A DNA stretch of 64,000 nt from Amycolatopsis palatopharyngis (GCF_003385185.1 NZ_PQHZ01000033.1:1-64000), one strand, 5' to 3'; positions 43,105 through 51,656 are shown, counted from the first letter of the stretch. The notes: generated from the sequence alone by a model not told the origin. A program made the numbers and translations.

Positions 43105-44153
43105 CGAGATGCTCCCTGCGTGGAGAACGTGTCCGAGCAACCGCGCGCCTCGGCCTTCGGCAGCCTGCCCAGCACCGAGAAGTGCTTGCCCGGCCAGTCG
43201 CCGTCGTCGATGCCGTTGTACACACCGAGGTCCTCGGTCAGCAGCACGTGACCCGGATACGAGCTCGGCAGGGTGCTCACCACCTCGATCACCCCCGGCT
43301 TGCCGACCGGCTGTTCCTGCCAGGTCTCCGGATCGCGGATGACCACGTCGGCGAAGTCCGGGCAGTACAGCGAGTCCCCCGAAGGTCCCTCGAGGAACAC
43401 CGTGCCGATCTGCTCGATCATGCCGTAGTAGTTGTGAATCTGGTGCAGCCCGGTGTCCTCCCGGAACCGGCGCCGGAACTCGGTGTTGTCCACCGCGCGG
43501 TCCGCGAGTTTCTTCCACCCGCCGGAGTGCACGAGGATGCCGTTGGACAGGTCGAGGCCGTGCTCACGGGCGACCTCGTAGAGGTAGAGCCACACCATGA
43601 ACGTGAAGCCGAAGATGAGGAACGGCTCGTCGCCGTGGCGATCGAGGAACCCCTTGAGCGCCTCGACATCCGGCTGGTCGTTCTCGTCCAGCACGTAGAC
43701 GTGCTTGCGGCCGAAGTTCGCCATGCCCAGCACTCCGGCCCCTCGCGCGGAGAACGAGCGGCGGTTCTTCACGATCCCGATGGTGTCGATCATCAGCATC
43801 GGCAACCGCGCGGGACCGAGCACGGTCTGCAGGGTGGCGCCGAGCTGGCGGGTCTGCGCGGCCGCGGCGGCTTTGTCCAGGTAGATCCGCGACGCACCGG
43901 AACCGGTGGTGCCGGACGAAGTGAGGGTCTTGAACACCTCGTCGTCGGGGACGCTCTTGAGCTCGTGGGTCTTGAACATCCGGACCGGGAGCCACGGCAG
44001 GTCGGCGATCCGGTCGTACCTGGCGCCGGATTCGATGCCGAGCGCGGACAGGATCCGGTCGTAGCCGGGGCAACCGGCGCGGTGGTGGGCCGTAAGTTCC
44101 GCGAGCCGCGGTAGCAGCGTCGCCTCGCGTTCGGCCTGCGACAGGCTGAACAT
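43101..44153 (-). CDS. LuxE-like acyl-protein synthetase
   Basis: A 350-aa adenylate-forming enzyme of the LuxE/PaaK-related family. The phosphate-binding TSSGTTGSGASRIYLDK (~79-96), the GMANFGRKHVYVL and IFGFTFMVWLYLYE segments, and HNYYGMIEQIGTVFLEG (~238-254), equivalent to the ATP-binding Y-G-E motif, are present. LuxE activates a fatty acid with ATP and passes it to its own Cys and then to LuxC, whose gene follows with a 4-bp overlap. The C terminus includes PGVIEVVSTLPSSYPGH. No LuxA/LuxB luciferase genes accompany it, so light emission is not implied. Confidence 0.87.
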   Translation of the reverse strand: MFSLSQAEREATLLPRLAELTAHHRAGCPGYDRILSALGIESGARYDRIADLPWLPVRMFKTHELKSVPDDEVFKTLTSSGTTGSGASRIYLDKAAAAAQTRQLGATLQTVLGPARLPMLMIDTIGIVKNRRSFSARGAGVLGMANFGRKHVYVLDENDQPDVEALKGFLDRHGDEPFLIFGFTFMVWLYLYEVAREHGLDLSNGILVHSGGWKKLADRAVDNTEFRRRFREDTGLHQIHNYYGMIEQIGTVFLEGPSGDSLYCPDFADVVIRDPETWQEQPVGKPGVIEVVSTLPSSYPGHVLLTEDLGVYNGIDDGDWPGKHFSVLGRLPKAEARGCSDTFSTQGASR

Positions 44154-44316
44154 TAGTGCCCCATCAAGAAAGGTTCAGCACGATTCTCCACGGCCCAGCT
44201 GCCCGCCGGCAGCGTTGCGGAAGAGCCCAAGTATGTCCAATACGAGGACTCTCCCGCGCCTTGCCGGCGAACACCTCGATCCACGGACAACCACACCAAC
44301 CTTCCTTGACGGGGCA

Positions 44317-45714
44317 CTAGAGCTGCGCCTCCAGTGAGCGATAGTCGACCTTGCCGCTGGCCAGCAGCGGCACGGCGTCGATGGGCCGCACGTCGAATCC
44401 GCTGGTGTGCAGGTGCAGCCGGTCGGCCAGCGCTCGCGCCGCCGCCTTGCAGGTGTCGCGGTCCGCGCCTTCGGCGAACAGGGTGACCTTGTCCCCGGCG
44501 GGCACCGCGGCCACGAACTCGATCCCGACCGACGCGGCGCGCACGGCGTGTTCCAGGTCGTCCAGGCTGATGCGGTTGCCGAAGACCTTGCCGATCCGCT
44601 TGAGCCGTCCGGTGACGAACAGAAAGCCGTCCTCGTCGAGATAGCCGAGGTCGCCGGTCTCGAGCCTGCCGCCCATGCGGTCGCCCTCGGCCAGCTCGGC
44701 CGCGGTTTCGGCGTAGCCCATCATCACGTTCGGTCCCCGGTAGACGACCTCACCGACGATCTTGGGATGGGTGGTCTCCAGCCCGTCGTCGCGCAGAATG
44801 CTCAGCTCCCCGCCGGGCAGCGCGGTACCGGCGGAGCCGAGCTTCTCGGCGAGCAGGTCCGCGGGCACGGTGGCCATCCGGGGGGCCGCCTCGGTCTGTC
44901 CGTACATCACGAACATCCGCCCGCCCGCTGCCGTGATCAGCTCGTCGAACTCGGTGACCAGCTCGGCGCGCAGGCTCCCGCCTGCCTGGGTGAGGGTGTG
45001 CACGCTCGGATACTTCTCGGGGCGGAACTTCAGCCTGCGCAACATCTCGTAGTGATACGGCACCCCGGCCAGCGACGTCGCCCCGTGCTCGGTCACGGCG
45101 TCCCAGAATCCCCTGCCCAGCAGGCCCGACGGCTCGATGACGACGGTGGCACCCCGGACCAGGTGCGAGTTCAGCACGGAGAGGCCGTAGCTGTAGTGCA
45201 GCGGAAGGCTTGTCGGCGCCACCTCACCCGCGTCGATGTCGAGTACGTCCGCGATCGCCTCGGCATTGGACAGCAGCGCCGCGCGGGACAGCCGCACGAG
45301 CTTCGGGTTGCCGGTGGACCCGCTGGTCGGCAGCAACAGTGCCAGGTCGGGATGCGGTCGCACGTGTTCGGCGGACTCGCGCACCCAGTGGCCGTCCCGG
45401 TTGACGTAACCCTCGGGCGCCACCCCATCGGCGGCTAGTACCGCGGCAGGCTGGAACCGCCGCACCAGTCCGGCCAGCACATCGCCGTCCAGAGCGGGGT
45501 CGATGAGCGTGATGGCCCGTCCGGCCTCCACCGCCGCGAGATATCGCAGCACACTCGGCAGATCGACGGAGGTCCGCGCGAACAGCACACCACCTGGCAG
45601 CGAGCCGAGCTTGTCGACCTCGGCGGCGACCTCGGCGGTGAGTTGCCCGCCTGCCAGGGTGCGCCCCCCTGCGACGTCGATCAGGCGCGCGCCATCGCCG
45701 AGTAGCCGTGTCAT
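44317..45714 (-). CDS. AMP-dependent acyl ligase (acyl-ACP/acyl-CoA synthetase family)
   Basis: A 465-aa ANL-superfamily enzyme, shorter than usual at the N terminus but with all core motifs: LPTSGSTGNPKLVRLS (~129-144), YGQTEAAPRM (~272-281), TGDLGYLDEDGFLFVTGR (~352-369) and the catalytic Lys near the C terminus in ASGKVDYRSLEAQL. It should activate a carboxylic acid with ATP and load it onto the ACP encoded two genes upstream. The ATG overlaps the stop of the 55-aa ORF (TGATG). A 163-bp gap separates it from luxE, possibly an internal promoter. The acid it prefers is not readable. Confidence 0.87.
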   Translation of the reverse strand: MTRLLGDGARLIDVAGGRTLAGGQLTAEVAAEVDKLGSLPGGVLFARTSVDLPSVLRYLAAVEAGRAITLIDPALDGDVLAGLVRRFQPAAVLAADGVAPEGYVNRDGHWVRESAEHVRPHPDLALLLPTSGSTGNPKLVRLSRAALLSNAEAIADVLDIDAGEVAPTSLPLHYSYGLSVLNSHLVRGATVVIEPSGLLGRGFWDAVTEHGATSLAGVPYHYEMLRRLKFRPEKYPSVHTLTQAGGSLRAELVTEFDELITAAGGRMFVMYGQTEAAPRMATVPADLLAEKLGSAGTALPGGELSILRDDGLETTHPKIVGEVVYRGPNVMMGYAETAAELAEGDRMGGRLETGDLGYLDEDGFLFVTGRLKRIGKVFGNRISLDDLEHAVRAASVGIEFVAAVPAGDKVTLFAEGADRDTCKAAARALADRLHLHTSGFDVRPIDAVPLLASGKVDYRSLEAQL

Positions 45715-45881
45715 CAGTGTTCGGCTCTCAACGCGCGAACACGATCGCGCCGCCGGGGCGCAGATTTGAGCACATCGACCTCCTCCAGGAGCCTGAACGC
45801 CCCACCGTCGCGATCGTGGAGCTCCGCCAGCCCGCGTTCACCACTCACCGGACCGGGTTCGTCGACGTCCAGAAGGCTCAT
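45714..45881 (-). CDS. 55-aa ORF coupled to both neighbours, unknown
   Basis: A short frame MSLLDVDEPGPVSGERG... ending RVRALRAEH fills the space between the SDR and the AMP-ligase exactly. Its ATG overlaps the SDR stop (TGATG) and its own TGA overlaps the ligase ATG (TGATG), so the three genes form an uninterrupted coupled chain. Composition is acidic at the N terminus and strongly basic (APRRRDRVRALR) at the C terminus, with no signal peptide or membrane helix. I do not recognise a family. It may be a small regulator or adapter of the ligase/ACP, or a remnant that only preserves coupling. Confidence 0.6.
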   Translation of the reverse strand: MSLLDVDEPGPVSGERGLAELHDRDGGAFRLLEEVDVLKSAPRRRDRVRALRAEH

Positions 45882-46624
45882 CAGAGGACGAGACCTCCGT
45901 CGACGCCGAGGACCTGGCCGGTGATGAACGAAGCCTCGTCGCTCACCAGGAACCGGATCGCCCTGGCCACCTCTTCGGCTTCGCCGAGCCTGCCCAGTGG
46001 GGTGTTGCCGATGGAACCGGCGCGCGCCTGCTCGGTCAGTTGTGCGGTGAGCTCCGTGTCGATGACCCCCGGTGCGACGGCGTTGACCCGGATCCCGGCG
46101 CCACCGAGTTCCTTGGCGGCCGAGCGGGCCACATTGGCGACAGCGGCTTTGGAAGCGGCGTAGACGGTCTGCCCCGCGCTACCGCGCTCGCCGACGACCG
46201 AGGCGAGCACCGCGATCGAACCGGTCTTCTTGCGCATCATCGCTCGCGCCGCCGCCTGCACGGTGTGGATCGTGCCCGCGACATTGGTGTCCAGGACCCG
46301 CTGCACGTCGTCGTCGCGGATCATGCCGAGCAGTGCGCCCTCCATGATTCCGGCGTTGGCCACGGCGATGTCGAGCCTGCCGTGCTCCTTCGCGACCCCG
46401 CGGATCACCGTGCTGACGGCCTTGGCATCGGTCACATCCAACCGCAGCCCGGTGACCGCGCCGCTGACGGACTCGGCGGCATCCTTCGCGGCGGCCTCGT
46501 CCCGCCCGGTCAGCACGACGGTCGCCCCGGCTTCGGCGAGGGCACGCACGGTAGCCAGGCCGATACCCCGCGTACCACCGGTGACGATGGCTACCTTCCC
46601 GGTAAGACCGGCTTTCTCAGGCAT
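45881..46624 (-). CDS. FabG-like short-chain dehydrogenase (3-oxoacyl-ACP reductase)
   Basis: A 247-aa classical SDR. TGGTRGIGLATV (~15-26) binds NADP, NAGIMEG follows strand 4 (~89-95), the catalytic Ser is in VLASVVGERGSAG, and YAASKAAV (~155-162) holds Tyr and Lys. The C terminus ITGQVLGVDGGLVL is typical of FabG. Its start lies inside the acp gene (8-bp overlap), a strong sign that its substrate rides on that carrier. The likely reaction is reduction of a 3-oxoacyl-ACP to the 3-hydroxyacyl-ACP that an LpxA-type enzyme transfers. Confidence 0.88.
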   Translation of the reverse strand: MPEKAGLTGKVAIVTGGTRGIGLATVRALAEAGATVVLTGRDEAAAKDAAESVSGAVTGLRLDVTDAKAVSTVIRGVAKEHGRLDIAVANAGIMEGALLGMIRDDDVQRVLDTNVAGTIHTVQAAARAMMRKKTGSIAVLASVVGERGSAGQTVYAASKAAVANVARSAAKELGGAGIRVNAVAPGVIDTELTAQLTEQARAGSIGNTPLGRLGEAEEVARAIRFLVSDEASFITGQVLGVDGGLVL

Positions 46625-46862
46625 CCGCGCTCTGCAGCTCCTTCAGCATGTCGACGGCCACACCGAAGCTGCTCATGTCGATCACCTGGTCGGTGTCGAA
46701 CTGCACATCGAACTCGTCCTCGATGGCCGCCACCAGTGCCATATGACCGACGGAATCCCAGGACTCGATCTCCCGGTACTTCAGGGCCTCGACGTCGACG
46801 TCACCGTCGAGGTCGAGCGCCTCGAGGAAGACCCCCCGCAACCGCTCGCGAATCTCCGCCAT
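46617..46862 (-). CDS. Acyl carrier protein (dedicated)
   Basis: An 81-aa acidic four-helix carrier protein. The phosphopantetheine attachment site is Ser ~37 in ESWDSVGHMALV, and the second helix continues AAIEDEFDVQFDTDQVIDM as in true ACPs. The WDSVGH version of the site is common in specialised ACPs of glycan and lipopeptide clusters, as opposed to DSLD of the housekeeping protein. It is placed between the LpxA-like and FabG-like genes and overlaps the latter by 8 bp, so it most likely carries the acyl group made and transferred by this operon. Confidence 0.92.
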   Translation of the reverse strand: MAEIRERLRGVFLEALDLDGDVDVEALKYREIESWDSVGHMALVAAIEDEFDVQFDTDQVIDMSSFGVAVDMLKELQSADA

Positions 46863-46895
46863 GTCCGTCCTTGTCCTCCTACGTCTGCTCCGCCG

Positions 46896-47627
46896 TCAGC
46901 TTCCCACCTGCGGCCGCGCGTCCCACGCCTTGACCAAGGTAGAGACATCCTCGGGCAGCTGATCGGCCAGCCCGTCGCCCGGCAACTCACCCTTGCCCTT
47001 CAACCAGGGCTCCAGCGCGGCGATGGCACTTTCGCCCAGTCCCCGCCGGGACAGTCCCACGGTGTTGAGGCCGGTCACCCGCGCCGGATTGCCGACGCAG
47101 ATGGTGAATGCTCCCACCTCCCTGCGCACCGCCGAACCCATGCCCACCATCGCGCCAGGGCCGATGCGGACCTTCTGGTGTATCACGGTGCCCATGCCGA
47201 TGTTGGCGTGCGTCCAAACCTCGACGTGCCCGCCGAGGACCACGTTGGAGGACAAGGTGACCGAGTCCTCGATCACACAGTCGTGGGCGACATGGCTCCC
47301 CCGCAGGTAATAGCTCCCGTCACCGAGGGTCGTTGCGCGCCAGGTGCCCTGATGCACGCTGACGTACTCACGAATCCGGTTGTGATCCCCGATCCGGACG
47401 CCGAAACCGTCCTGCTCGGGATCGCCGGTCAGTTCGTCATCCCATGCGGCGGGATGGGCGAAAGCCCGGTCCTCGCCAGGACAGCCGATGACCACGTGCG
47501 GACCGATCCAGTTGCTGTTGCCGATCGTGGTGGGACCAACGATGACCGAGTACGGCCCCACGACGTTGTCGTCGCCAAGTTCCACACCCGCGCCGATGAT
47601 GGCGGTGGGATGAATACGGTTCGACAC
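46896..47627 (-). CDS. LpxA-like acyl-ACP-dependent UDP-sugar N/O-acyltransferase
   Basis: A 243-aa left-handed beta-helix protein. Hexapeptide repeats (IHPTAIIGAGVELGDDNVVG) lead into NRIREYVSVHQGT (~83-95) and GSHVAHDCVIED (~110-121). This matches the LpxA active site, where the His of HIAHDC is catalytic; here it is His ~115. The C-terminal GLNTVGLSRRG matches the LpxA GLN..GLKRRG segment. LpxA moves a 3-hydroxyacyl chain from ACP to a UDP-sugar. With a dedicated ACP 33 bp downstream, an N- or O-acylated sugar is predicted. GTG 47627 was chosen; the open frame farther up runs toward the divergent promoter. Confidence 0.85.
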   Translation of the reverse strand: MSNRIHPTAIIGAGVELGDDNVVGPYSVIVGPTTIGNSNWIGPHVVIGCPGEDRAFAHPAAWDDELTGDPEQDGFGVRIGDHNRIREYVSVHQGTWRATTLGDGSYYLRGSHVAHDCVIEDSVTLSSNVVLGGHVEVWTHANIGMGTVIHQKVRIGPGAMVGMGSAVRREVGAFTICVGNPARVTGLNTVGLSRRGLGESAIAALEPWLKGKGELPGDGLADQLPEDVSTLVKAWDARPQVGS

Positions 47628-47866
47628 GACTGGAATCCGTTCGTCGTCGGCTGTGCTGCAACCTGGTTTCTCGGGTGGGCGCGTACGCCCGGTAACGTAG
47701 GCACGCTTCAGCGCGAGCGGCACCGTGAACCAGTCGGGCACGGTACCGAGTGCGCTGAAGCCCGCCGGCGAGTGAGGCACGCTTTTGTGGCGGGCCGACC
47801 GTACGAACCGGGCTCTCACTCTACCTGCCGCGCCGCTACTGCCCGCCAAGAGTGAAAGACTGCTGC

Positions 47867-48973
47867 ATGATCCCGATTACGGTGGTGGACGTCCGGGACG
47901 CGGAATCGCTGGTCGTCGAGGTGCTGCGGTCCGGCGCCATCGCGCAGGGGCCAATGGTCCACCGGTTCGAGGCAGCGTTCGCCCAGGTGGCGGGCACCCG
48001 CCATGCGATCGCGGTGAACAGCGGGACCACCGCGCTCGTCGCCGCGCTCGAGGTGCTCGACCTTCACTCCGCCGACGAGGTCGTCACCTCGCCGTTCACG
48101 TCCGTCGCAACCCTCAACGCGATCCTCGAAGCCGGCGCGACCGTCCGGTTCGCCGACGTCCGCGCCGAGGACTTCACCCTGGACACCGACAGCACGGCCG
48201 CGGCGATCGGAGCCAGGAGCAAGGTCCTCATGCCGGTGCACCTCTTCGGGCAGGCAGCGAACATGAGCAAACTCACGTCGCTCGCCGAAGCACACGACCT
48301 TCACCTGGTCGAGGACGCCGCGCAGGCGGTGGGCGCGACCTTCGAGGGCAGGCGGGTCGGCGGCTACGGGCTCGGCTGTTTCTCGCTCTATGCCACAAAA
48401 AACGTGACCACGGCCGAGGGTGGGGTCATCACCACCGACGACGACGAACTGGCCGACCGGCTTCGGTTGCTGCGCAATCAGGGGATGCGCGTCCGCCACC
48501 AGTACGAGGTCGCCGGGCACAACTACCGGATGACTGATCTCCACGCCGCGCTGGGGATTCCCCAGCTGGACAAACTGGATACGAACTCGGCCGTCCGCGC
48601 CCACAACGCGCGGCGGTTGAGTATCGGCCTGGCCGGAACTCCGGGACTGTCGACTCCACTGGCCCTGCCCGGACGGGAGCACGTCTGGCACCAGTACACG
48701 GTTCGCGTCGGTCCGCACGCCATGCTCTCCCGGGACGAACTCGCGGCAGCGCTGACCGAGCGCGGGATCGGCAACGGGATCTACTACCCGCGGCTCGTGT
48801 TCGACTACGACTGCTATCGCGATCACCCCCTGATTCCGGACGCCTCGGCGGAGGCACTGCCGGTCGCCACGACACTGACCCGGGAAGTCCTTTCACTTCC
48901 GGTGCATCCGGCGCTCACAGAGTCCGATGTGGACGTGGTTGTCGCCACCGTCCGCGAGTTGCTCGGCGCCTGA
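47867..48973 (+). CDS. DegT/DnrJ/EryC1/StrS sugar aminotransferase
   Basis: A 368-aa PLP enzyme. VNSGTTALVAALEVL (~50-64), the EDAAQAVGA segment (~151-159) and the Schiff-base Lys in LYATKNVTTAEGG (~179-191) are intact. It should aminate a keto-sugar nucleotide. The ATG at 47867 lies 240 bp from the divergent LpxA-like start, so the two could share a control region. Since LpxA-type enzymes can acylate amino groups of UDP-amino sugars, this aminotransferase may create the acceptor for the acyl group. That link is an inference from arrangement. A perfect palindrome follows the stop. Confidence 0.85.
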   Translation: MIPITVVDVRDAESLVVEVLRSGAIAQGPMVHRFEAAFAQVAGTRHAIAVNSGTTALVAALEVLDLHSADEVVTSPFTSVATLNAILEAGATVRFADVRAEDFTLDTDSTAAAIGARSKVLMPVHLFGQAANMSKLTSLAEAHDLHLVEDAAQAVGATFEGRRVGGYGLGCFSLYATKNVTTAEGGVITTDDDELADRLRLLRNQGMRVRHQYEVAGHNYRMTDLHAALGIPQLDKLDTNSAVRAHNARRLSIGLAGTPGLSTPLALPGREHVWHQYTVRVGPHAMLSRDELAAALTERGIGNGIYYPRLVFDYDCYRDHPLIPDASAEALPVATTLTREVLSLPVHPALTESDVDVVVATVRELLGA

Positions 48974-48986
48974 GCCCTCCCCGAAA

Positions 48987-49012
48987 ACCGCCCTTTCCCG
49001 GGAAAGGGCGGT
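48987..49012. terminator. 26-base perfect palindrome between convergent genes
   Basis: ACCGCCCTTTCCC and its exact complement form a 26-base palindrome with no loop, 13 bp after the aminotransferase stop and 41 bp before the stop of the convergent glycosyltransferase. It is another member of the TTTCCCGGGAAA family. A weaker imperfect copy (GCACTTTCC / GAAAGCGC) follows at 49032-49051. Probably bidirectional termination. Confidence 0.65.
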
Positions 49013-49053
49013 AGATGCACGCGCAAGTAGGGCACTTTCCCTCCGAAAGCGCG

Positions 49054-50226
49054 TCACAGTGCCGCCAGCGTCTCCAGGTGTTTGGCGATCACGGCGTCCA
49101 TCGAGAAGTGCGTGTCCACCAGCTCCGCACCGTTGCGGGCGATCGCCTTCGACTCGGCGGGGTCGACGATCGTCTCGATCAGCCGGTCCGCGAGTTCGTC
49201 GGGTGAATCCTTTCCAACCAGGTGAACGTTGACCCTGTCGATGAGTTTTATGTCGAGGAAGTTGTCCTCCCGCACGGCTGCGACCACGGGCACCCCCGCG
49301 GCCATACTCTCCAGGCTCGCGGTGCCGAAGCCATAACCCTGCAACTCGTGGCTCTCCACGGTGGCAGCGGCCAGGTAGTGCGGAATATCGGACTTCGGCA
49401 CGGCGCCGGTGGTGACCACGGCGTCTTCCACGCCAAGTTCCCGCGCACGACGCAGGAAGGCATCGAAGTAGATGCCGCCGACCACGACGAGTTTCGCGTC
49501 CGGCACCCGCTCCAGCACGCGGGGCAGCGCCTCCACCAGCGCGAGCCGGTCGCGCAGCGGGATGACGTGCCCGGTGGACAGGATCATCGGGTCGTCACCG
49601 AGGCCGTGCTTCTCCCGCATCACCCGGGGATCGCCGCCACGCACCCACTCCGGGTCGACGCCCACCGGGATCGGCACCATGCCGGAGATTCCCTTGCGGT
49701 ACTTGCGTTCGATGTACTCCTGCATCTGAACGTCCATCACCACGTAGGTCGGCTTGTAGCGCCGCATGAACGGCGCGACCATCGTGGCGTCCAAGACGTT
49801 GAACACCGACTGGTACAGCTTGCTCGGGCTCTGCAGTCGCGTGTGGACACTCAGCAGGGTCGGCACGTCGTTCTTGCGCGCCCACAGGCCGGTCGCCCAG
49901 GTGAGGTCGAAGAACTGGCCGTGCTGGTGGATGACGTCCGGCTGGAATTCGTCCAGCAGCTTCTTCACGCGGCGAAGCAGGGAGGGGCGGCTGGTGAACG
50001 CGATGTCGAAGTTCACCGCCAGCCGGGTCTCCGGTAACCGGAACGCGGGGAGCCGGACGATCCGGGTGCCGTCCACCTCCTGCTCCGAAGGGACCTCGGC
50101 GTGCTCGGCGGTGAGCACGAGAACGTCGTGGCCCGCGGCGGCGTAGCCCTTGGCCAGCGATTCGGACAGGTGCGCGCTGCCACCGACCCTGGGTGGGTAG
50201 AAGTTGTTGACGACCGCGATCCTCAT
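49054..50226 (-). CDS. Glycosyltransferase family 4 protein
   Basis: A 390-aa GT-B transferase. The N terminus MRIAVVNNFYPPRVGGSAHL has the flexible acceptor-loop pattern of GT4 enzymes, and VIHQHGQFFDL follows at ~93. The donor domain has ILSTGHVIPLRDR (~200) and the nucleotide-sugar motif ESHELQGYGFGTASLESMAAG (the E-X7-E type) at ~285. It belongs to a run with an acetyltransferase, an epimerase and an aminotransferase (50223-52796), whose overlaps indicate one transcript. It probably transfers the amino sugar they make. Start ATG 50226. Confidence 0.85.
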   Translation of the reverse strand: MRIAVVNNFYPPRVGGSAHLSESLAKGYAAAGHDVLVLTAEHAEVPSEQEVDGTRIVRLPAFRLPETRLAVNFDIAFTSRPSLLRRVKKLLDEFQPDVIHQHGQFFDLTWATGLWARKNDVPTLLSVHTRLQSPSKLYQSVFNVLDATMVAPFMRRYKPTYVVMDVQMQEYIERKYRKGISGMVPIPVGVDPEWVRGGDPRVMREKHGLGDDPMILSTGHVIPLRDRLALVEALPRVLERVPDAKLVVVGGIYFDAFLRRARELGVEDAVVTTGAVPKSDIPHYLAAATVESHELQGYGFGTASLESMAAGVPVVAAVREDNFLDIKLIDRVNVHLVGKDSPDELADRLIETIVDPAESKAIARNGAELVDTHFSMDAVIAKHLETLAAL

Positions 50227-50696
50227 AGCTGCGCCCCCTTGGCGGTCTGCCGCTGCGCGTCGTATTCGATCCGCACACTGTCCCCTTCGAGATGCACGGT
50301 GCCGATTTCACGTGCGGGCACCCCGGCGACCACGGTCCTGGCGGGAACGTCCTTGGTGACCACCGCGCCCGCGCCGACGACCGCCGAATCCCCGATGGTC
50401 ACGCCCATCATGACCACGGCATTGGCGCCGAGGAACACGCGGTCGCCGATGGTCACCGGCGCGCGGTCCACGTTCGGGTACTCGCGCCCGGACACGCATC
50501 GCCGAACCGTGTTGTGCGTGTAGATCTGCACTCCGCACGACACGTCGCAGCCCTTGCCGATACGCAACCCGCCCGAGCCGTCGACGACGGTGAACGCGCC
50601 GATCCATGTGCCTTCGCCGATCTCCGGGTCACCGGTGATCCAGGCGTGGGCGTTGTACGGGTTCGGCGGGAGCTGCGCGCCGGTCGGCTTACTCAT
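50223..50696 (-). CDS. Hexapeptide-repeat sugar N-acyltransferase
   Basis: A 157-aa left-handed beta-helix acyltransferase. It shows GEGTWIGAFTVVDGSGGLRIG, CGVQIYTHNTVRR, the FLGANAVVMMGVTIG repeats and the terminal AVVTKDVPARTVVAGVPAR, as in O- and N-acetyltransferases acting on nucleotide sugars. ATG 50696 overlaps the epimerase gene by 8 bp, and its 3' end overlaps the glycosyltransferase start by 4 bp (ATGA). It presumably acetylates the amino group added by the DegT-type enzyme at 51657. Which position is modified cannot be told. An upstream in-frame start at 50813 would lie inside the epimerase. Confidence 0.8.
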   Translation of the reverse strand: MSKPTGAQLPPNPYNAHAWITGDPEIGEGTWIGAFTVVDGSGGLRIGKGCDVSCGVQIYTHNTVRRCVSGREYPNVDRAPVTIGDRVFLGANAVVMMGVTIGDSAVVGAGAVVTKDVPARTVVAGVPAREIGTVHLEGDSVRIEYDAQRQTAKGAQL

Positions 50697-51624
50697 CGAG
50701 GGCGGCTCGGACCAGCTCGGACATCCCCTGCTCCACACTGATCTCCGGCGCCCAGCCGAGGACCTCGCGGGCCCGGGTGATGTCGGCGGCGCGCCGGGAG
50801 ACCAGCACGTCACGCGGGTTGAACTGCGGCTCGACGTCCACCCCGACGGCGTTGATCAGGATCTTGGCCAGTGTCGCTACCGAGGTGTCGATACCGGTGC
50901 CGATGTTGATCGGCACGTTCGACTGCTCCGACTCCAGCGCCGCGACGACGGCCTTCGACAGGTCCGTGACGTGCACGAAGTCCATCGACTGCTCGCCCTT
51001 GCCGTCGATCACCGGTGGCAGCCCCGCGCGCAACCGCTGGATGAAGTGGTTGATCACCGAGGTGTAGTACGCCTCGATCCGCTGGCCCGGGCCGTACACG
51101 TTGAAGAACCGCAGCGCGTTCCAGGACAGGCCCTTGTGCCGCTGGTAGAAGCGCAGCAAGTCCTCGCCAGCGCGCTTGGAGATGCAGTAGGGCGTCAGCG
51201 GGTCGAGCGGGTCGTCCTCGTGCATCGGCAGCTTCTTCGGGTCGCCGTAGACCGAGGCGGACGACGCGAACACCAGGCGCTCCACGCCCTCGTCGGCGGC
51301 AGCGGCGAAGACGTTGTGGTTGCCGGTCATGTTGATGTCGATCGACTCGTGCGGATCGGCGATCGACTTGTTGATCGACACCGTCGCGAAGTGGATCACG
51401 TGTGTGCAGCCGCGCATGGCCTCGCGAACGCCACCGCCGTAGCGGACGTCCTTCTCGACCAGTTCGACCTTGCCGGTGCCGACGAACTCGTTGACCCGCT
51501 CGCGGTTGCCCCTGGTCATGTTGTCGAAGACCACTACGGAGTAGTCGCGCTCGAGCAGCATGGGGATGACGTGCCCGGCGATGAATCCGCCCGCACCGGT
51601 GAAGAAGACCTTCTTGTCGGGCAT
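50689..51624 (-). CDS. NAD-dependent epimerase/dehydratase
   Basis: A 311-aa extended SDR. TGAGGFIAGHVIPML (~9-23) binds NAD; the catalytic segment has SSASVYGDPKK (~124-134) and YCISKRAGE (~150-158) with the Tyr/Lys pair. FFNVYGPGQR and the SMDFVHVTDLS motif place it with UDP-GlcNAc/UDP-glucose 4-epimerases and related 4,6-dehydratases. Start ATG 51624 has a GAGGAG site; upstream open sequence would overlap the preceding gene. In the run with the DegT aminotransferase and acetyltransferase it would produce the keto- or epimerised sugar they act on. Substrate unknown. Confidence 0.85.
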   Translation of the reverse strand: MPDKKVFFTGAGGFIAGHVIPMLLERDYSVVVFDNMTRGNRERVNEFVGTGKVELVEKDVRYGGGVREAMRGCTHVIHFATVSINKSIADPHESIDINMTGNHNVFAAAADEGVERLVFASSASVYGDPKKLPMHEDDPLDPLTPYCISKRAGEDLLRFYQRHKGLSWNALRFFNVYGPGQRIEAYYTSVINHFIQRLRAGLPPVIDGKGEQSMDFVHVTDLSKAVVAALESEQSNVPINIGTGIDTSVATLAKILINAVGVDVEPQFNPRDVLVSRRAADITRAREVLGWAPEISVEQGMSELVRAALDE

Positions 51625-51656
51625 TTTCTCTTTCTCCTCGTGAACTTCGCTCGTAC

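Noticed and set aside
14917..48973. A complete bioluminescence system (LLM protein as LuxA plus LuxC and LuxE)
   Set aside because: The LLM gene is 26 kb from LuxC/LuxE and looks like an F420-type actinobacterial oxidoreductase; no LuxB is present.
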